Shown here: positions 17,096 to 25,823 of the stretch, in pieces
How positions within the stretch are numbered: position 1 is the stretch's first letter
Layout: each line of letters starts with the position of its first letter
Source: Gordonia zhaorongruii
GTDB taxonomy: Bacteria; Actinomycetota; Actinomycetes; Mycobacteriales; Mycobacteriaceae
Length of the DNA: 64,000 nt
Assembly (NCBI RefSeq): GCF_007559005.1
Contig: NZ_CP041763.1
Location: forward strand, 838,463 to 902,462
Reading direction: 5' to 3'
Translations under genes and position numbers: made by a program
Notes under the pieces: model-generated
What the model was told of the DNA's origin: nothing
Databases searched by the model: none
Seen by the model: only the letters and a program-made list of their open reading frames with translations

Positions 17096-17587
17096 TCAGG
17101 AGTGGTACGGCTCCGCGCTGACCAGCGTTGCGCTGATCTTCGCACCGCTGGGAACGGTGTACTCGCGGGTGTCGCCCACCTTGGCGTCGATGATCGCGCC
17201 GCCGAGCGGGGAGCTCGGCGAGTAGATCTCGAGCTCGCTGGCTGAAGTCTCTTCGCGAGTCGCGATGAGGAAGGTCTCGGTGTCGGACTTGTCGCCGTCG
17301 AAGTAGACGGTGACGACCGAACCGGGAAGTGCGACGCCCGACTGCGTGGGGGCCTCGCCGACCTTGGCGTTGTTCAGCAGTTCCTGCAACTGGCGAATGC
17401 GCGCCTCCTGCTGTCCCTGCTCATCGCGGGCCGCGTGGTAGCCGCCGTTCTCCTTGAGGTCGCCTTCTTCACGACGCTCATTGATCTCGGCGGCAATGAC
17501 CGGGCGGTTCGCGATGAGCGAATCCAGCTCTTCTTTGAGGCGATCGAACGACTCTGGGGTCAACCAGGTCACACCTGTATCGGTCAT
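17096..17587 (-). CDS. greA: Transcription elongation factor GreA
   Basis: A 163-residue GreA, which binds RNA polymerase's secondary channel and stimulates cleavage of backtracked transcripts. The N-terminal coiled coil begins [18 protein letters not shown] and its tip carries the acidic [15 protein letters not shown] loop (Asp and Glu that hold the catalytic magnesium). The C-terminal FKBP-like domain follows ([34 protein letters not shown]). ATG 17587 has AAAGGAG seven bases upstream; the frame is open further upstream but without support. Its neighbourhood (cbs, metB, greA, DUF4307, mca) is that of Rv1077-Rv1082. Confidence 0.95.
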   Translation of the reverse strand: MTDTGVTWLTPESFDRLKEELDSLIANRPVIAAEINERREEGDLKENGGYHAARDEQGQQEARIRQLQELLNNAKVGEAPTQSGVALPGSVVTVYFDGDKSDTETFLIATREETSASELEIYSPSSPLGGAIIDAKVGDTREYTVPSGAKISATLVSAEPYHS

Positions 17588-17698
17588 TGTGATCTCCTTT
17601 GCTGTCCGCGAATGGACTGCTCTGAATGCAGCAACACGACCCCTCTCGGGGCCGTGCAAACCTGAGTCTACCAGCCGCTGTGTCTCAAGGCACATCCA

Positions 17699-18433
17699 TT
17701 AGCGCTGGTCGGCTGCGGCGAGACCCTCGCGGTAGGACGGCTCTGCGCGTTTCAGGTACCCGACGACAGCGTAAGTGCCTGGCATGACCACGATCTCGAC
17801 CAGAGTCTTCCAGACGAAACCGATGACGACGTAGTTGATGAAGTCCGACCACGTGCTGATCCCGATCGCGGTGGCGGCGATCGAGCAGAACACCAGCGTG
17901 TCGAAGAATTCGCCGACCACCGTGGAGCCGATGAGTCGTGCCCACAGGTGCCGCTCACCTGCGCGTTCCTTCATCTTGACCAGGATGAGCGAGTTGAGTA
18001 GCTCGCCGACGACATAGCCGGCGAGCCCGGCGGCGACGATCTGCGGAACCGCGCCGAGAACCGCGGAGAATGCGTCCTGACTCTCGTAGAAACCCGCCGC
18101 GGGAAGCTCGATGGCGATCCAGAAGCACAGGGAGGCGAGGACGATCGCGGCGAAGCCCGTCGCGATGGTGCGACGCATCGCGCGGAAGCCGTACACCTCG
18201 CTGATCACGTCGCCGATGACGTAACTGAGGGGAAAGAGGAAGAACGCGCCGTCGGTGACGAGACCGTTCACGTGCAGCGGGCCCAGGTCGAAGTGCAGCC
18301 AGCTCTCGAACAGGACGACGGCCTTGGTGGCGGCGATGTTGCTGATCAACATGATGCCGACGAACAGGCCGGTGAGGATCGGGAAGTAGGGGCTGGAGAT
18401 CCGGGCGAAGACAGCCCGTTTCAGGTCGGTCAT
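17699..18433 (-). CDS. Queuosine precursor transporter (YhhQ/VUT family)
   Basis: A 244-residue membrane protein of the QPTR family (formerly vitamin-uptake VUT), importing queuosine precursors such as preQ0 or preQ1 in characterised members. Six TM segments can be seen, from PILTGLFVGIMLISNIAATK to FVWKTLVEIVVMPGTYAVVG. Family marks include DGAFFLFPLSYVIGDVISEVYG and GSTVVGEFFDTLVFCSIA. The ATG start overlaps the DUF4307 gene stop by four bases, so these two are co-translated. It is an insertion relative to the M. tuberculosis order. Confidence 0.85.
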   Translation of the reverse strand: MTDLKRAVFARISSPYFPILTGLFVGIMLISNIAATKAVVLFESWLHFDLGPLHVNGLVTDGAFFLFPLSYVIGDVISEVYGFRAMRRTIATGFAAIVLASLCFWIAIELPAAGFYESQDAFSAVLGAVPQIVAAGLAGYVVGELLNSLILVKMKERAGERHLWARLIGSTVVGEFFDTLVFCSIAATAIGISTWSDFINYVVIGFVWKTLVEIVVMPGTYAVVGYLKRAEPSYREGLAAADQR

Positions 18434-18918
18434 GCGCTCTGCTGCAGGTACGGCGGAACGGTCGCTCCACAGCCGAACACCTCGCCGATCACGGCGGCCC
18501 GCGAGGTGAGGACCTGAGTGCGGGCGCCGACCTGAACCTGGTCGCCCGCCGGAATCAGGATCTCGCGGCGGCCGACCTCGGAACCGTCCTGTGCGCGAGC
18601 GCGCACGACGCACGTGACGGCCTGACCGGGATCTGCACGGTTGACCGTGTACTGAACGAAGACCGAGTTCGACGACTCGATCTCGAATGCGGTGGCCTCT
18701 CCGGAGACGTCCGGATCGCCGAACTGGCGGAATCCGACGAACGCGAGCCCCAGCCCGATCACGACGACCAGAACCGACAATCCGATGAACCAGCGCCGTC
18801 TGCTCGAGCGTGACCGCTCAACGGGATATGTGGCACGGGGGCCGCTCCGAGGTGCGGTTTCCGGATCTGCGTCGCCTTCCGGCACCCGATCCTGACCGCC
18901 CCCGTCTGACTTGCTCAC
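18430..18918 (-). CDS. DUF4307 membrane protein (Rv1081c-like)
   Basis: A 162-residue protein: charged cytoplasmic N terminus, one TM helix (RWFIGLSVLVVVIGLGLAFV, residues about 43-62) and an external domain with paired cysteines (AVTCVVRARAQDG, GEVFGCGATV). The family is restricted to actinobacteria and always sits by mca; function unknown. GTG 18918 has a -10 box TAGGTA (18926-18931) exactly seven bases upstream, so the message is probably leaderless. Divergent from mca with 48 bp between them. Confidence 0.82.
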   Translation of the reverse strand: MSKSDGGGQDRVPEGDADPETAPRSGPRATYPVERSRSSRRRWFIGLSVLVVVIGLGLAFVGFRQFGDPDVSGEATAFEIESSNSVFVQYTVNRADPGQAVTCVVRARAQDGSEVGRREILIPAGDQVQVGARTQVLTSRAAVIGEVFGCGATVPPYLQQSA

Positions 18919-18966
18919 TCGTCAATACCTACCATGAGAGGTAACAGCGAGCGAAGGTGAGGAAGC

Positions 18967-19848
18967 GTGAGCGAACACGCGAACGGTCTGCGTCTGATGG
19001 CCGTGCACGCACATCCCGACGACGAGGCGAGCAAAGCGGCCGCGACCTTGGCGAAGTACGCAGACCAGGGCTACGAGGTGATGGTCGTGACGCTGACGGG
19101 CGGGGAGCGCGGCGACGTCCTCAACCCGGCGATGGACCGGCCGGGAATTCTGGAGAATCTGCCCGAGGTCCGTCGCGAGGAGATGGCGAACGCGGCGGCC
19201 GCGCTCGGCGTCCAGCACCGCTGGCTCGGCTACGAGGACTCGGGGCTTCCCGAAGGCGATCCGCTCCCACCGCTGCCCGAGGGCTGCTTCGCCCTGGTCC
19301 CGACCGAAGAGGCCGCAGGCGAGCTCGTCGAGGTGATCCGCGAGTTCCGTCCGCACGTGATCATCACGTACGACGAGAACGGCGGGTACCCGCATCCCGA
19401 CCACATCGCGTGCCACGAGGTGTCGGTCGCCGCGTTCGAGGCCGCAGGTGACGAGAACGCCTACCCGGAAGCCGGCGCCCCGTGGACGCCGCTGAAGCTG
19501 TACTACACGCACGGCTTCATCCGTGCGCGCATCCTGCGCTTCTCCGAGGCGTTCGAGGAGAAGGGCGGCGACAACCCGTTCGCCGACTGGCTCGCCAAGT
19601 GGAAGACCGATCAGGGTGACCTGATGGGCCGAGTCACCACACAGGTGGAGTGCGGCGATTACTTCGCGCAGCGCGACGATGCCCTGCGCGCGCACGCCAC
19701 GCAGATCGACCCGAACGGATTCTTCTTCGCCGTGCCGCTGGAATGGCAGAAGGATCTGTGGCCGACCGAGGAGTTCGAGCTCGCCCAGACCCGGGTCAAG
19801 ACGTCCATCCCCGAGTCCGATCTCTTCAGCGGAATCGAGCAGGCATGA
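18967..19848 (+). CDS. mca: Mycothiol S-conjugate amidase
   Basis: A 293-residue zinc amidase that cleaves mycothiol S-conjugates into a mercapturic acid, exported from the cell, and GlcN-Ins, recycled to mycothiol. The zinc site is visible as [20 protein letters not shown] near the N terminus and the later His in [15 protein letters not shown]. Length and the [13 protein letters not shown] segment fit Mca rather than the deacetylase MshB. The GTG start has GGTGAGGAAG upstream. The next gene overlaps it by four bases (ATGA), as with Rv1082-Rv1083. It shows that the organism makes mycothiol. Confidence 0.93.
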   Translation: MSEHANGLRLMAVHAHPDDEASKAAATLAKYADQGYEVMVVTLTGGERGDVLNPAMDRPGILENLPEVRREEMANAAAALGVQHRWLGYEDSGLPEGDPLPPLPEGCFALVPTEEAAGELVEVIREFRPHVIITYDENGGYPHPDHIACHEVSVAAFEAAGDENAYPEAGAPWTPLKLYYTHGFIRARILRFSEAFEEKGGDNPFADWLAKWKTDQGDLMGRVTTQVECGDYFAQRDDALRAHATQIDPNGFFFAVPLEWQKDLWPTEEFELAQTRVKTSIPESDLFSGIEQA

Positions 19849-20207
19849 ACCTCGCATCAGTCCACGACGTGACCGCCGTCCTCGCAGAACAGGAGACGCG
19901 CGGACCGGAATTCGGCAAGGCGTCGCCGCTCGGGCTGCTGGTGATCGTGGTGCTGCTGGTGGCGACGTTCCTGCTCATCCGATCGATGAACAGCCAGTTG
20001 CGCAAGCTGCCGGAGAGCTTCGACACCGAGAACCCCGAAGCGGACCAGGCATTCGACGAGGGCACCGAACCCAGGGCCGCGGAGCACACGGACGGCGAGT
20101 CGGCAGGTCCCGAATCGGCAGGCCGAGACTCGACAGCCACTGGGAGACCAGACACCGGCACAACAGAATCGGGAGTGCGGGATGAAGGAAACGGAACCGG
20201 AAGCTAG
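19845..20207 (+). CDS. Small membrane protein downstream of mca (Rv1083-like)
   Basis: A 120-residue protein with a short N terminus, one TM helix ([20 protein letters not shown], about residues 28-47) and a long acidic, Ser/Gly/Thr-rich cytoplasmic or external tail. No catalytic motif. Start ATG overlaps the mca stop (ATGA), indicating coupling. The tail includes two short near-repeats ([12 protein letters not shown]). Its 3' end overlaps the DUF255 gene by 26 bp. The position matches the hypothetical membrane protein after mca in mycobacteria. Confidence 0.75.
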   Translation: MNLASVHDVTAVLAEQETRGPEFGKASPLGLLVIVVLLVATFLLIRSMNSQLRKLPESFDTENPEADQAFDEGTEPRAAEHTDGESAGPESAGRDSTATGRPDTGTTESGVRDEGNGTGS

Positions 20208-22239
20208 CAGCAGAGCCACGGGCGCAGAGGGCGCACGCGGCAACCTGCTCGGCGCCTCGTCGAGCCCCTACCTGCGACAGCACGCGGCCAACCCGGTCCA
20301 CTGGCAGGAGTGGGGCGACGACGCATTCGGCGAAGCGCGTCGACGCGACGTTCCGGTCCTGCTCTCGATCGGGTACGCGGCCTGTCACTGGTGCCACGTG
20401 ATGGCGCACGAGACGTTCGAGGACGACGTGCTCGCGGCCCAGATGAACGAGAACTTCGTGTGCATCAAGGTCGACCGCGAGGAACGCCCCGATATCGACT
20501 CGATCTACATGTCGGCCACCCTCGCCATGACCGGTCAAGGCGGCTGGCCGATGACCTCGTTCCTCACCCCGGACGGCGATCCGTTCTACTGCGGCACGTA
20601 CTTCCCGCCGCAGCCGCGCGGGGGCATGCCGGGCTTCGGGGATGTCATGGACGCCATCACGCGAACCTGGACCACCAGGCGCGACGAGGTGATCCTCGCA
20701 GGCGGCAAGATCACCGAGCATCTGCGCGCCAACGCATCCACCCTTCCGGACGGGCCGCAGCTCGACGTCCAACTGCTCGCCGACGCAGTGGATCAGGTTC
20801 TCGCCGCCGAGGACCCGATCGCCTCCGGTTTCGGTGGGGCGCCGAAGTTCCCGCCGTCGGCGATGCTCGAAGGCCTGCTGCGCGCATCGGAGTACACGGG
20901 CGATCCGGCCGGCCTCGATGCGACGCGCCGAACCTGTCACGCGATGGCGCGCGGCGGCATCTACGACCAGCTCGCGGGCGGCTTCGCGCGCTACGCGGTG
21001 GACGGCGCATGGGTGGTCCCGCACTTCGAGAAGATGCTGTACGACAACGCCCAGCTGCTCCGCGCCTATGCGCACCTCGCGCGACGCACCGACGATCCGC
21101 TCGCCGTCCGCGTCACGCAGGAGACGGTCGCGTTCCTCGACGAGGCGCTGTGGACCGGCACGGGGTACGCGTCGTCACTGGACGCCGACACCGAGGGCGT
21201 CGAAGGACTCACCTACGTGTGGCGTCCCACCGAACTCGTCGAGGTGCTCGGGGCAGACGACGGCGCCTGGGCGGCCGAGACGTTCACCGTCACCGACGAG
21301 GGGACGTTCGAGCACGGAACGTCCACGCTGCAACTCCTGCGCGATCCCGACGACGCCGCACGCTACGCCTCGGTCCGGCACCGGCTCCTGCAGGCGCGAG
21401 CGCAGCGCCCGCAACCCGATCGCGACGACAAAGTGGTGACCGGGTGGAACGCCCTCACCGTCACCGCGCTGGTCGAGGCGGGCGTGGCACTCGACCGTCC
21501 CGAATGGATCGACCGGGCAGCCGAATGCGCCTCGTCGTTGCTGAACGTGCACCTGGTGGACGGCGACCTGCGGCGCTCCTCACTCGACGGATCCGCGGCC
21601 AATCCGCTCGGCGCTCTGGACGACTACGCGGCGCTGGCCACCGCGCTGTTCACCCTGCACTCGGTGACCGGAGACGACAGCTGGCGTACCGCGGGCACCA
21701 CGATCCTCGACCGGGCGATCGAGGTGTTCGCGGTGAAGGACGAACCCGGCGCCTGGTACGACGCACATCCGGGAGGCCTGCTGCTGCGGCCGCGGGATCC
21801 GATCGACGGCGCGACCCCGTCGGGTGCATCGCTGATTGCCGAAGCCCTGCTGACGGGGGCAGCGGTCACCGATACCGCCGACCAGTCGCGGTACCTGGCG
21901 CTGGCCGATGCGACGCTCGCCCGTGCGGGCATCGTCCTCGCCAAGGCCGCGCGGTCGGCAGGCCACTGGCTGGCCGTCGCGCAGGCCTACGTCGCCGGGC
22001 CGATCCAGGTCGGCGTCGCGCAGACAGCAGGCAGCGACGGCGGACTCGCTGCGTCGATCCGGCGCAGTGCTCCGGGTGGAGCAGTGGTGCTGGCCGGCGC
22101 CGAGGACTCGACGCCGATCCTCATCGGGCGCGGACCCGTGGACCGCGACGGCGGAAGCGCCGACGCCGCCTACGTCTGCCGGGGCGCGGTGTGCGCGCTG
22201 CCGGTCACCTCCCTCGACGACGTGGACGCCTGGAACTGA
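20182..22239 (+). CDS. Thioredoxin-domain protein, DUF255/YyaL (spermatogenesis-associated 20-like)
   Basis: A 685-residue cytosolic protein. The N-terminal DUF255 thioredoxin fold carries the motif [18 protein letters not shown] and the cis-Pro segment [16 protein letters not shown]. The C-terminal half is an (alpha/alpha) toroid like glycoside-hydrolase or epimerase folds, with [20 protein letters not shown] and [18 protein letters not shown]. The family is widespread and its activity remains uncertain. Homologue of Rv1084, in the same order after mca. The start ATG 20182 gives [10 protein letters not shown]; the leader overlaps the previous gene. No terminator is obvious before the aro leader region. 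Confidence 0.87.
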   Translation: MKETEPEASSRATGAEGARGNLLGASSSPYLRQHAANPVHWQEWGDDAFGEARRRDVPVLLSIGYAACHWCHVMAHETFEDDVLAAQMNENFVCIKVDREERPDIDSIYMSATLAMTGQGGWPMTSFLTPDGDPFYCGTYFPPQPRGGMPGFGDVMDAITRTWTTRRDEVILAGGKITEHLRANASTLPDGPQLDVQLLADAVDQVLAAEDPIASGFGGAPKFPPSAMLEGLLRASEYTGDPAGLDATRRTCHAMARGGIYDQLAGGFARYAVDGAWVVPHFEKMLYDNAQLLRAYAHLARRTDDPLAVRVTQETVAFLDEALWTGTGYASSLDADTEGVEGLTYVWRPTELVEVLGADDGAWAAETFTVTDEGTFEHGTSTLQLLRDPDDAARYASVRHRLLQARAQRPQPDRDDKVVTGWNALTVTALVEAGVALDRPEWIDRAAECASSLLNVHLVDGDLRRSSLDGSAANPLGALDDYAALATALFTLHSVTGDDSWRTAGTTILDRAIEVFAVKDEPGAWYDAHPGGLLLRPRDPIDGATPSGASLIAEALLTGAAVTDTADQSRYLALADATLARAGIVLAKAARSAGHWLAVAQAYVAGPIQVGVAQTAGSDGGLAASIRRSAPGGAVVLAGAEDSTPILIGRGPVDRDGGSADAAYVCRGAVCALPVTSLDDVDAWN

Positions 22240-22283
22240 ATCTCGGTCGCCGTCGAAATCGGTCTCGTGCTAGATTCGATGGC

Positions 22284-22352
22284 GTGATTGGCGACATGCG
22301 CACCTATTGGCGCTTTATCCAGGCTCCGGGAGAGCCTGCGGTAGAGCGGTAG
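22284..22352 (+). CDS. Aromatic amino acid leader peptide
   Basis: A 22-codon frame ending in TAG, with consecutive codons TAT TGG CGC TTT (22305-22316) reading Tyr-Trp-Arg-Phe. All three aromatic residues occur within four codons, directly upstream of a DAHP synthase gene and of competing stem-loops. GTG 22284 lies exactly seven bases after a -10 box TAGATT (22271-22276), giving a leaderless start; the ATG at 22296 (MRTYWRF, 18 residues) is the alternative. Leader-peptide attenuation before a DAHP synthase gene is known in Corynebacterium, as I recall, so the role is well founded though unproven here. Confidence 0.8.
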   Translation: MIGDMRTYWRFIQAPGEPAVER

Positions 22353-22451
22353 TTCAGCGCGCCAACCATCCCGGAGCCAGGAAGCAGTGACCATCAGGTC
22401 GCTGCTTTCGTCGTTTCCGGGATGATTCGTGCGTCGCATGGTGTTCCCGGA
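22322..22451 (+). promoter_or_regulatory. Putative transcription attenuator of the DAHP synthase gene
   Basis: Four mutually complementary segments are present: S1 GGCTCCGGGA (22322-22331), S2 TCCCGGAGCC (22369-22378), S3 TCCGGGATG (22416-22424) and S4 TCCCGGA (22445-22451). S1-S2 pair perfectly over ten bases; CATCCCGGA (22367-22375) pairs perfectly with S3 over nine; S3 also pairs with S4 over seven. Between S2 and S3 lies a terminator-like hairpin, AAGCAGTGACC/GGTCGCTGCTT (22382-22407), followed by TTTCGTCGTTT. S1 begins six bases after the Tyr-Trp-Arg-Phe codons, so a stalled ribosome would block S1-S2. Which fold terminates transcription is not certain. Confidence 0.7.
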
Positions 22452-22514
22452 GACGGCGGGCCTTGAACCCCCTAACTCCCACACCTGTGGGTCGCACCCG
22501 AAAGGCACATCGAA

Positions 22515-23612
22515 GTGACCACTTCCACCGAGAATCCCGAGACCGCTGAGACCACGTCGCACCGGCGGGTGACGGGCTTCTCGCCGATTCCCTCACCGGA
22601 CACCCTGTGCAGCGAACTGCCGCTGACCGCGCGTCGCGCCGAGGCAGTGCAGCGCGACCGCGATGAGATCGCGGCGATCCTCGCGGGCCGCGACGACCGC
22701 CTCATCGTCGTCGTCGGACCGTGCTCGGTCCACGATCCCGTGGCCGCGATCGATTACGCGCGCAGGCTCGCGCCGCTCGCGAAGGAGTACGCGGACACTC
22801 TGAAGATCGTGATGCGCGTGTACTTCGAGAAGCCGCGCACCACCGTCGGGTGGAAGGGGCTCATCAACGATCCCGGTATGGACGGTTCCTTCGACGTGGA
22901 GCGGGGACTGCGCACCGCGCGCGGACTGCTCCTCGACATCATCGATCTCGGCCTGCCGGTCGGGTGCGAGTTCCTGGAGCCGACGAGCCCCCAGTACATC
23001 GCCGACGCCGTCGCCTGGGGTGCGATCGGCGCCCGGACCACCGAGTCGCAGGTGCACCGGCAGTTGGCGTCCGGCTTGTCGATGCCGATCGGTTTCAAGA
23101 ACGGTACCGACGGCAACGTGCAGGTGGCGATCGACGGCGTGAAGGCCGCCGCAGCCGAGCACGTGTTCTTCGGCGTGGACGACTTCGGTCGCGGTGCGGT
23201 GGTGCAGACCGCAGGCAACGAGGACTGCCACATCATCCTGCGCGGTGGCACTCACGGGCCGAACCACGACGCGGAGTCGGTGGCCGCAGCAGTGGCCGCG
23301 CTGGGCGGGGCGAACCTGTCGCCGAAGGTGATGGTCGACTGCTCGCACGCGAACTCGGGCAAGGACCACGAGCGCCAGGCGCAGGTGGCCGTCGAGGTCG
23401 CGGAGGCGTTCGCGACCGCACGGCGCGCGGGCCACGACGTCGCACTGAGCGGGGTCATGCTCGAGAGCTTCCTGGAGCCGGGTGCCCAGGCGGTCCCGAA
23501 CGACGCGCAGGGGCGGGCGGCTCTGGTGTACGGCAAGTCGGTCACCGACAAGTGCATGGGCTGGGACGCCAGCACCGATGTGCTGGCGTCCCTCGCCAGG
23601 GCTGCGGGCTAG
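22515..23612 (+). CDS. 3-deoxy-7-phosphoheptulonate synthase, class I
   Basis: A 365-residue class I DAHP synthase, first enzyme of the shikimate pathway (phosphoenolpyruvate plus erythrose 4-phosphate). Motifs: IVVVGPCSVHDPVAAIDYAR, metal and PEP contacts in MRVYFEKPRTTVGWKGLIND, IGFKNGTDGNVQVAID, HIILRGGTHGPNHDAE and VMVDCSHANSGKDHERQ. This is the E. coli AroF/G/H type, which is inhibited by single aromatic amino acids, unlike the class II AroG of M. tuberculosis. The GTG start follows AAAGG. The preceding leader (22284-22451) suggests attenuation by Tyr, Trp and Phe supply. The stop codon lies inside a 15-bp tandem repeat. Confidence 0.93.
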   Translation: MTTSTENPETAETTSHRRVTGFSPIPSPDTLCSELPLTARRAEAVQRDRDEIAAILAGRDDRLIVVVGPCSVHDPVAAIDYARRLAPLAKEYADTLKIVMRVYFEKPRTTVGWKGLINDPGMDGSFDVERGLRTARGLLLDIIDLGLPVGCEFLEPTSPQYIADAVAWGAIGARTTESQVHRQLASGLSMPIGFKNGTDGNVQVAIDGVKAAAAEHVFFGVDDFGRGAVVQTAGNEDCHIILRGGTHGPNHDAESVAAAVAALGGANLSPKVMVDCSHANSGKDHERQAQVAVEVAEAFATARRAGHDVALSGVMLESFLEPGAQAVPNDAQGRAALVYGKSVTDKCMGWDASTDVLASLARAAG

Positions 23613-23682
23613 GTTCGGCCGGGCTAGGTTCGGCCGGGCTAAGTTCGGTCGGGCTGGGTTCGGCCGGGCTGGGACCGGTCGA
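23608..23682. repeat. Five 15-bp tandem units across two convergent stop codons
   Basis: The unit GCTAGGTTCGGCCGG at 23608 is repeated at 23623, 23638, 23653 and 23668 with increasing divergence. The TAG of the DAHP synthase gene is in unit 1 and the minus-strand TAG of the PepSY gene in unit 3. On the minus strand the repeat lengthens the PepSY C terminus (QPGRTQPDRT). Confidence 0.85.
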
Positions 23683-25210
23683 ACCGGGCGGCGGTCCGGG
23701 AATTGCGTCGTGCCCGGTACCGACCGGCGGCGACGTCGATGACGACGAAGGCCAGCAGGGGCCAGCCGAGCAGCGGAACGAACCAGCCGACGCCGATCGC
23801 GATCACCGCCACCGCGGTGGACACGGCGATCGGGGCGTCGCGCAGGGCGCCGCGTGCGGGAGCGCTGCCGACAGGGACCCGCGCACGCCGGGAGCGACGC
23901 TGCCACCACGCGCGGTAACCGAGCGCGATCATCGCGATCACGCCGACGGCGAGTACGAACAGTGCGACCTGATTCGCGACGCCGAACAGGATTCCCATGT
24001 GCAGCGCGATGCCGAGGTTCGCCAGTTTCGCGGCGAGCGGCCAGTCGGCGAACCAGTTCGTGGCGCTCACCCGGTCGTGGGCTGGATCGACGGCCACCGC
24101 GTCCGGCGAGAACTGCCAGGGCGCGCGCACTTCGGTCACGGTGAACGCGCTGCCGGCGGCCGGCATGGTGATCTCGACGCCGGTGCCCAGTCCAGCGGAC
24201 CGGGCGAGTGCGTAGGCGGTGTCGATCTCGCCGACCCGCGACGGGCTGCTGTCGGCGTGCATGGTCATGCCCCCGTGGCCCGCGTGCTCACCTCCGGACG
24301 GGGCGGGTGCGCCGCCGGGCAGGACGGTGTCGGTGACCGGGTTGGTCCAGCTCAGGTCCTCGCGCAGTTGGGTGATGTTCTCGCCCGCGTACTTCGACCA
24401 GGTCAGGCCGGTGGCCGACAGGAAGACCAGGCCGACGGCGATCCACACACCGATCACGGCGTGCCGGTTCACGGTGCGGTTGCGGCCCCGGTTCCCGCGC
24501 TGTCCGATGACGAACGAGCCGGTGCCCGTCGCCCGGCGCTGTCTGCGGATCCGCGAGATCCACAGTCCGACTCCGGCGAGCACGATGACCCACATCCAGG
24601 ATGCGGCGAGCTCGCTGTAGAGCCTGCCCGGCTCGCCCAGGTGCAGCTGCCGGTGCAGTTGGTCGAGCCACTGGCGCAGGGGGAGGGCGTTCGAGCTGCC
24701 GTAGACGACGAGATCGCCGCGCACCTCGAGGGTGGCCGGGTCGACGAACACCGCCCGCCGCTCCGATTCGCCGAGGGACGGGTCGTCGAAAATGACGCGC
24801 GTGGTGTCGCCGACTTCGGGCGCCGGGCGAACGGCGTTGAGCGCCAGGCCCGGGTGCACGACTTGCGCGGCCGTCACCTGCAGGGCGAGGGATTGCGAGG
24901 TGCCGGTGGAGTCGGTGTGCAGTTCGTCGGCGTAGACGGCCTGCTCGATCGACGGAGCCAGCGCGTACAGAGCGCCGGTGACGGCGGCGATCAGGATGAA
25001 GGGCGCCACCATGACGCCCGCGTAGAAGTGGAGCCGGTGCAGCATTCGCATAACTGCTGACCCACCGGTGGTGCGGGGGGAGTCAACAGGCGGGGACTCA
25101 GCGGGCGGGGACTCAGCGGGCGAGGACTCAGCGGGCGGGGACTCACCGGGCGGCTGCTGCGCCGCCGGTGAGGAGCCGGCCGCCGGTGAAGGGACGTCGG
25201 TCAAGGACAT
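23639..25210 (-). CDS. PepSY-associated TM protein
   Basis: A 523-residue membrane protein of the PepSY_TM family (iron-uptake or reductase-associated membrane proteins). It has a Pro/Ala/Ser/Glu-rich N terminus of about 45 residues built from a repeat, then TM1 (HRLHFYAGVMVAPFILIAAV), two external PepSY-like regions (SLALQVTAAQVVHPGLALN), TM helices around MWVIVLAGVGLWISRI and NRHAVIGVWIAVGLVFL, and two more near the end. ATG 25210 has AAAGGTGA upstream; a TTG further out does not. The short membrane protein upstream on the same strand probably belongs to the same operon. Function in metal or redox handling is inferred from the family only. Confidence 0.82.
   Translation of the reverse strand: MSLTDVPSPAAGSSPAAQQPPGESPPAESSPAESPPAESPPVDSPRTTGGSAVMRMLHRLHFYAGVMVAPFILIAAVTGALYALAPSIEQAVYADELHTDSTGTSQSLALQVTAAQVVHPGLALNAVRPAPEVGDTTRVIFDDPSLGESERRAVFVDPATLEVRGDLVVYGSSNALPLRQWLDQLHRQLHLGEPGRLYSELAASWMWVIVLAGVGLWISRIRRQRRATGTGSFVIGQRGNRGRNRTVNRHAVIGVWIAVGLVFLSATGLTWSKYAGENITQLREDLSWTNPVTDTVLPGGAPAPSGGEHAGHGGMTMHADSSPSRVGEIDTAYALARSAGLGTGVEITMPAAGSAFTVTEVRAPWQFSPDAVAVDPAHDRVSATNWFADWPLAAKLANLGIALHMGILFGVANQVALFVLAVGVIAMIALGYRAWWQRRSRRARVPVGSAPARGALRDAPIAVSTAVAVIAIGVGWFVPLLGWPLLAFVVIDVAAGRYRARRNSRTAARFDRSQPGRTQPDRT
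25076..25150. repeat. Five 15-bp tandem units inside the PepSY gene
   Basis: Units beginning 25076, 25091, 25106, 25121 and 25136 follow CGGGGACTCAGCGGG with a few changes. Fifteen is a multiple of three, so copy-number change keeps frame; each unit adds five residues of the type Pro-Pro-Ala-Glu-Ser to the cytoplasmic N terminus. Confidence 0.85.
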
Positions 25211-25285
25211 GAGGGATTCACCTTTTTCGGTCAAGCGAGAATGCTCGCCTGCCCGGACGCCGGGCGGCGAGTGAGAGTTCTGGTG

Positions 25286-25792
25286 CTAGACCGAGAGGGG
25301 AGGTGCGCGCAGCCCCACGCTGCCGAAGATGAGGACCGCGTCCGGCATCCGCGAAGGGCTCGCGGTGCGAGCGGTCACCGATCGGCGATCGGCGGTGCGC
25401 GGCGCAGTCGACGAGACGACGCGAACCACCACGTCGATCACGAGCGACGCGAGCGCGTTCACCGCCGCGATCAGACAGAGTGCGGCGAGCAAGCCGAGGA
25501 AGTGCGTCACCAGCATGCGCGGCTCGAACATGTCGTGGTGATGGCCGGTGACGAGCACCATGGCCGTGTGCACGGCGCCTTGCCCGAGTACGAGTGCCGG
25601 CACGCTGGGCAGGCGGGGAGCAGCCGACACCGTGGCGCCGATCGCCACTCCGACGGCCAGCACGATGAGCAGTGTGCCCGTCTCCGGAAGCGTTCCCTGC
25701 GCCGCAGCGTGGGCCGCAATGGCGGTGAGTGTGGACGACCCGCCGACGACGCCGCCGCGAGTGCGGTGCGTGGTGGATCGGCCAGCTGACAC
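25286..25792 (-). CDS. Conserved membrane protein next to PepSY gene
   Basis: A 168-residue protein with four probable TM helices: GTLLIVLAVGVAIGATVSAA, PALVLGQGAVHTAMVLVTGH, MLVTHFLGLLAALCLIAAVN and ALASLVIDVVVRVVSS. His-rich loop GHHHDMFEPRMLVTH might bind metal. The C terminus APPLSV is typical of actinobacterial proteins found with PepSY or copper-handling genes. I do not recognise a named family. The GTG start 25792 has no strong ribosome-binding site, so the N terminus is uncertain. It lies 75 bp upstream of the PepSY start on the same strand. Confidence 0.65.
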   Translation of the reverse strand: MSAGRSTTHRTRGGVVGGSSTLTAIAAHAAAQGTLPETGTLLIVLAVGVAIGATVSAAPRLPSVPALVLGQGAVHTAMVLVTGHHHDMFEPRMLVTHFLGLLAALCLIAAVNALASLVIDVVVRVVSSTAPRTADRRSVTARTASPSRMPDAVLIFGSVGLRAPPLSV

Positions 25793-25823
25793 GCGCTGAG
25801 CATACGGGATGCCCGCCCGGCGA

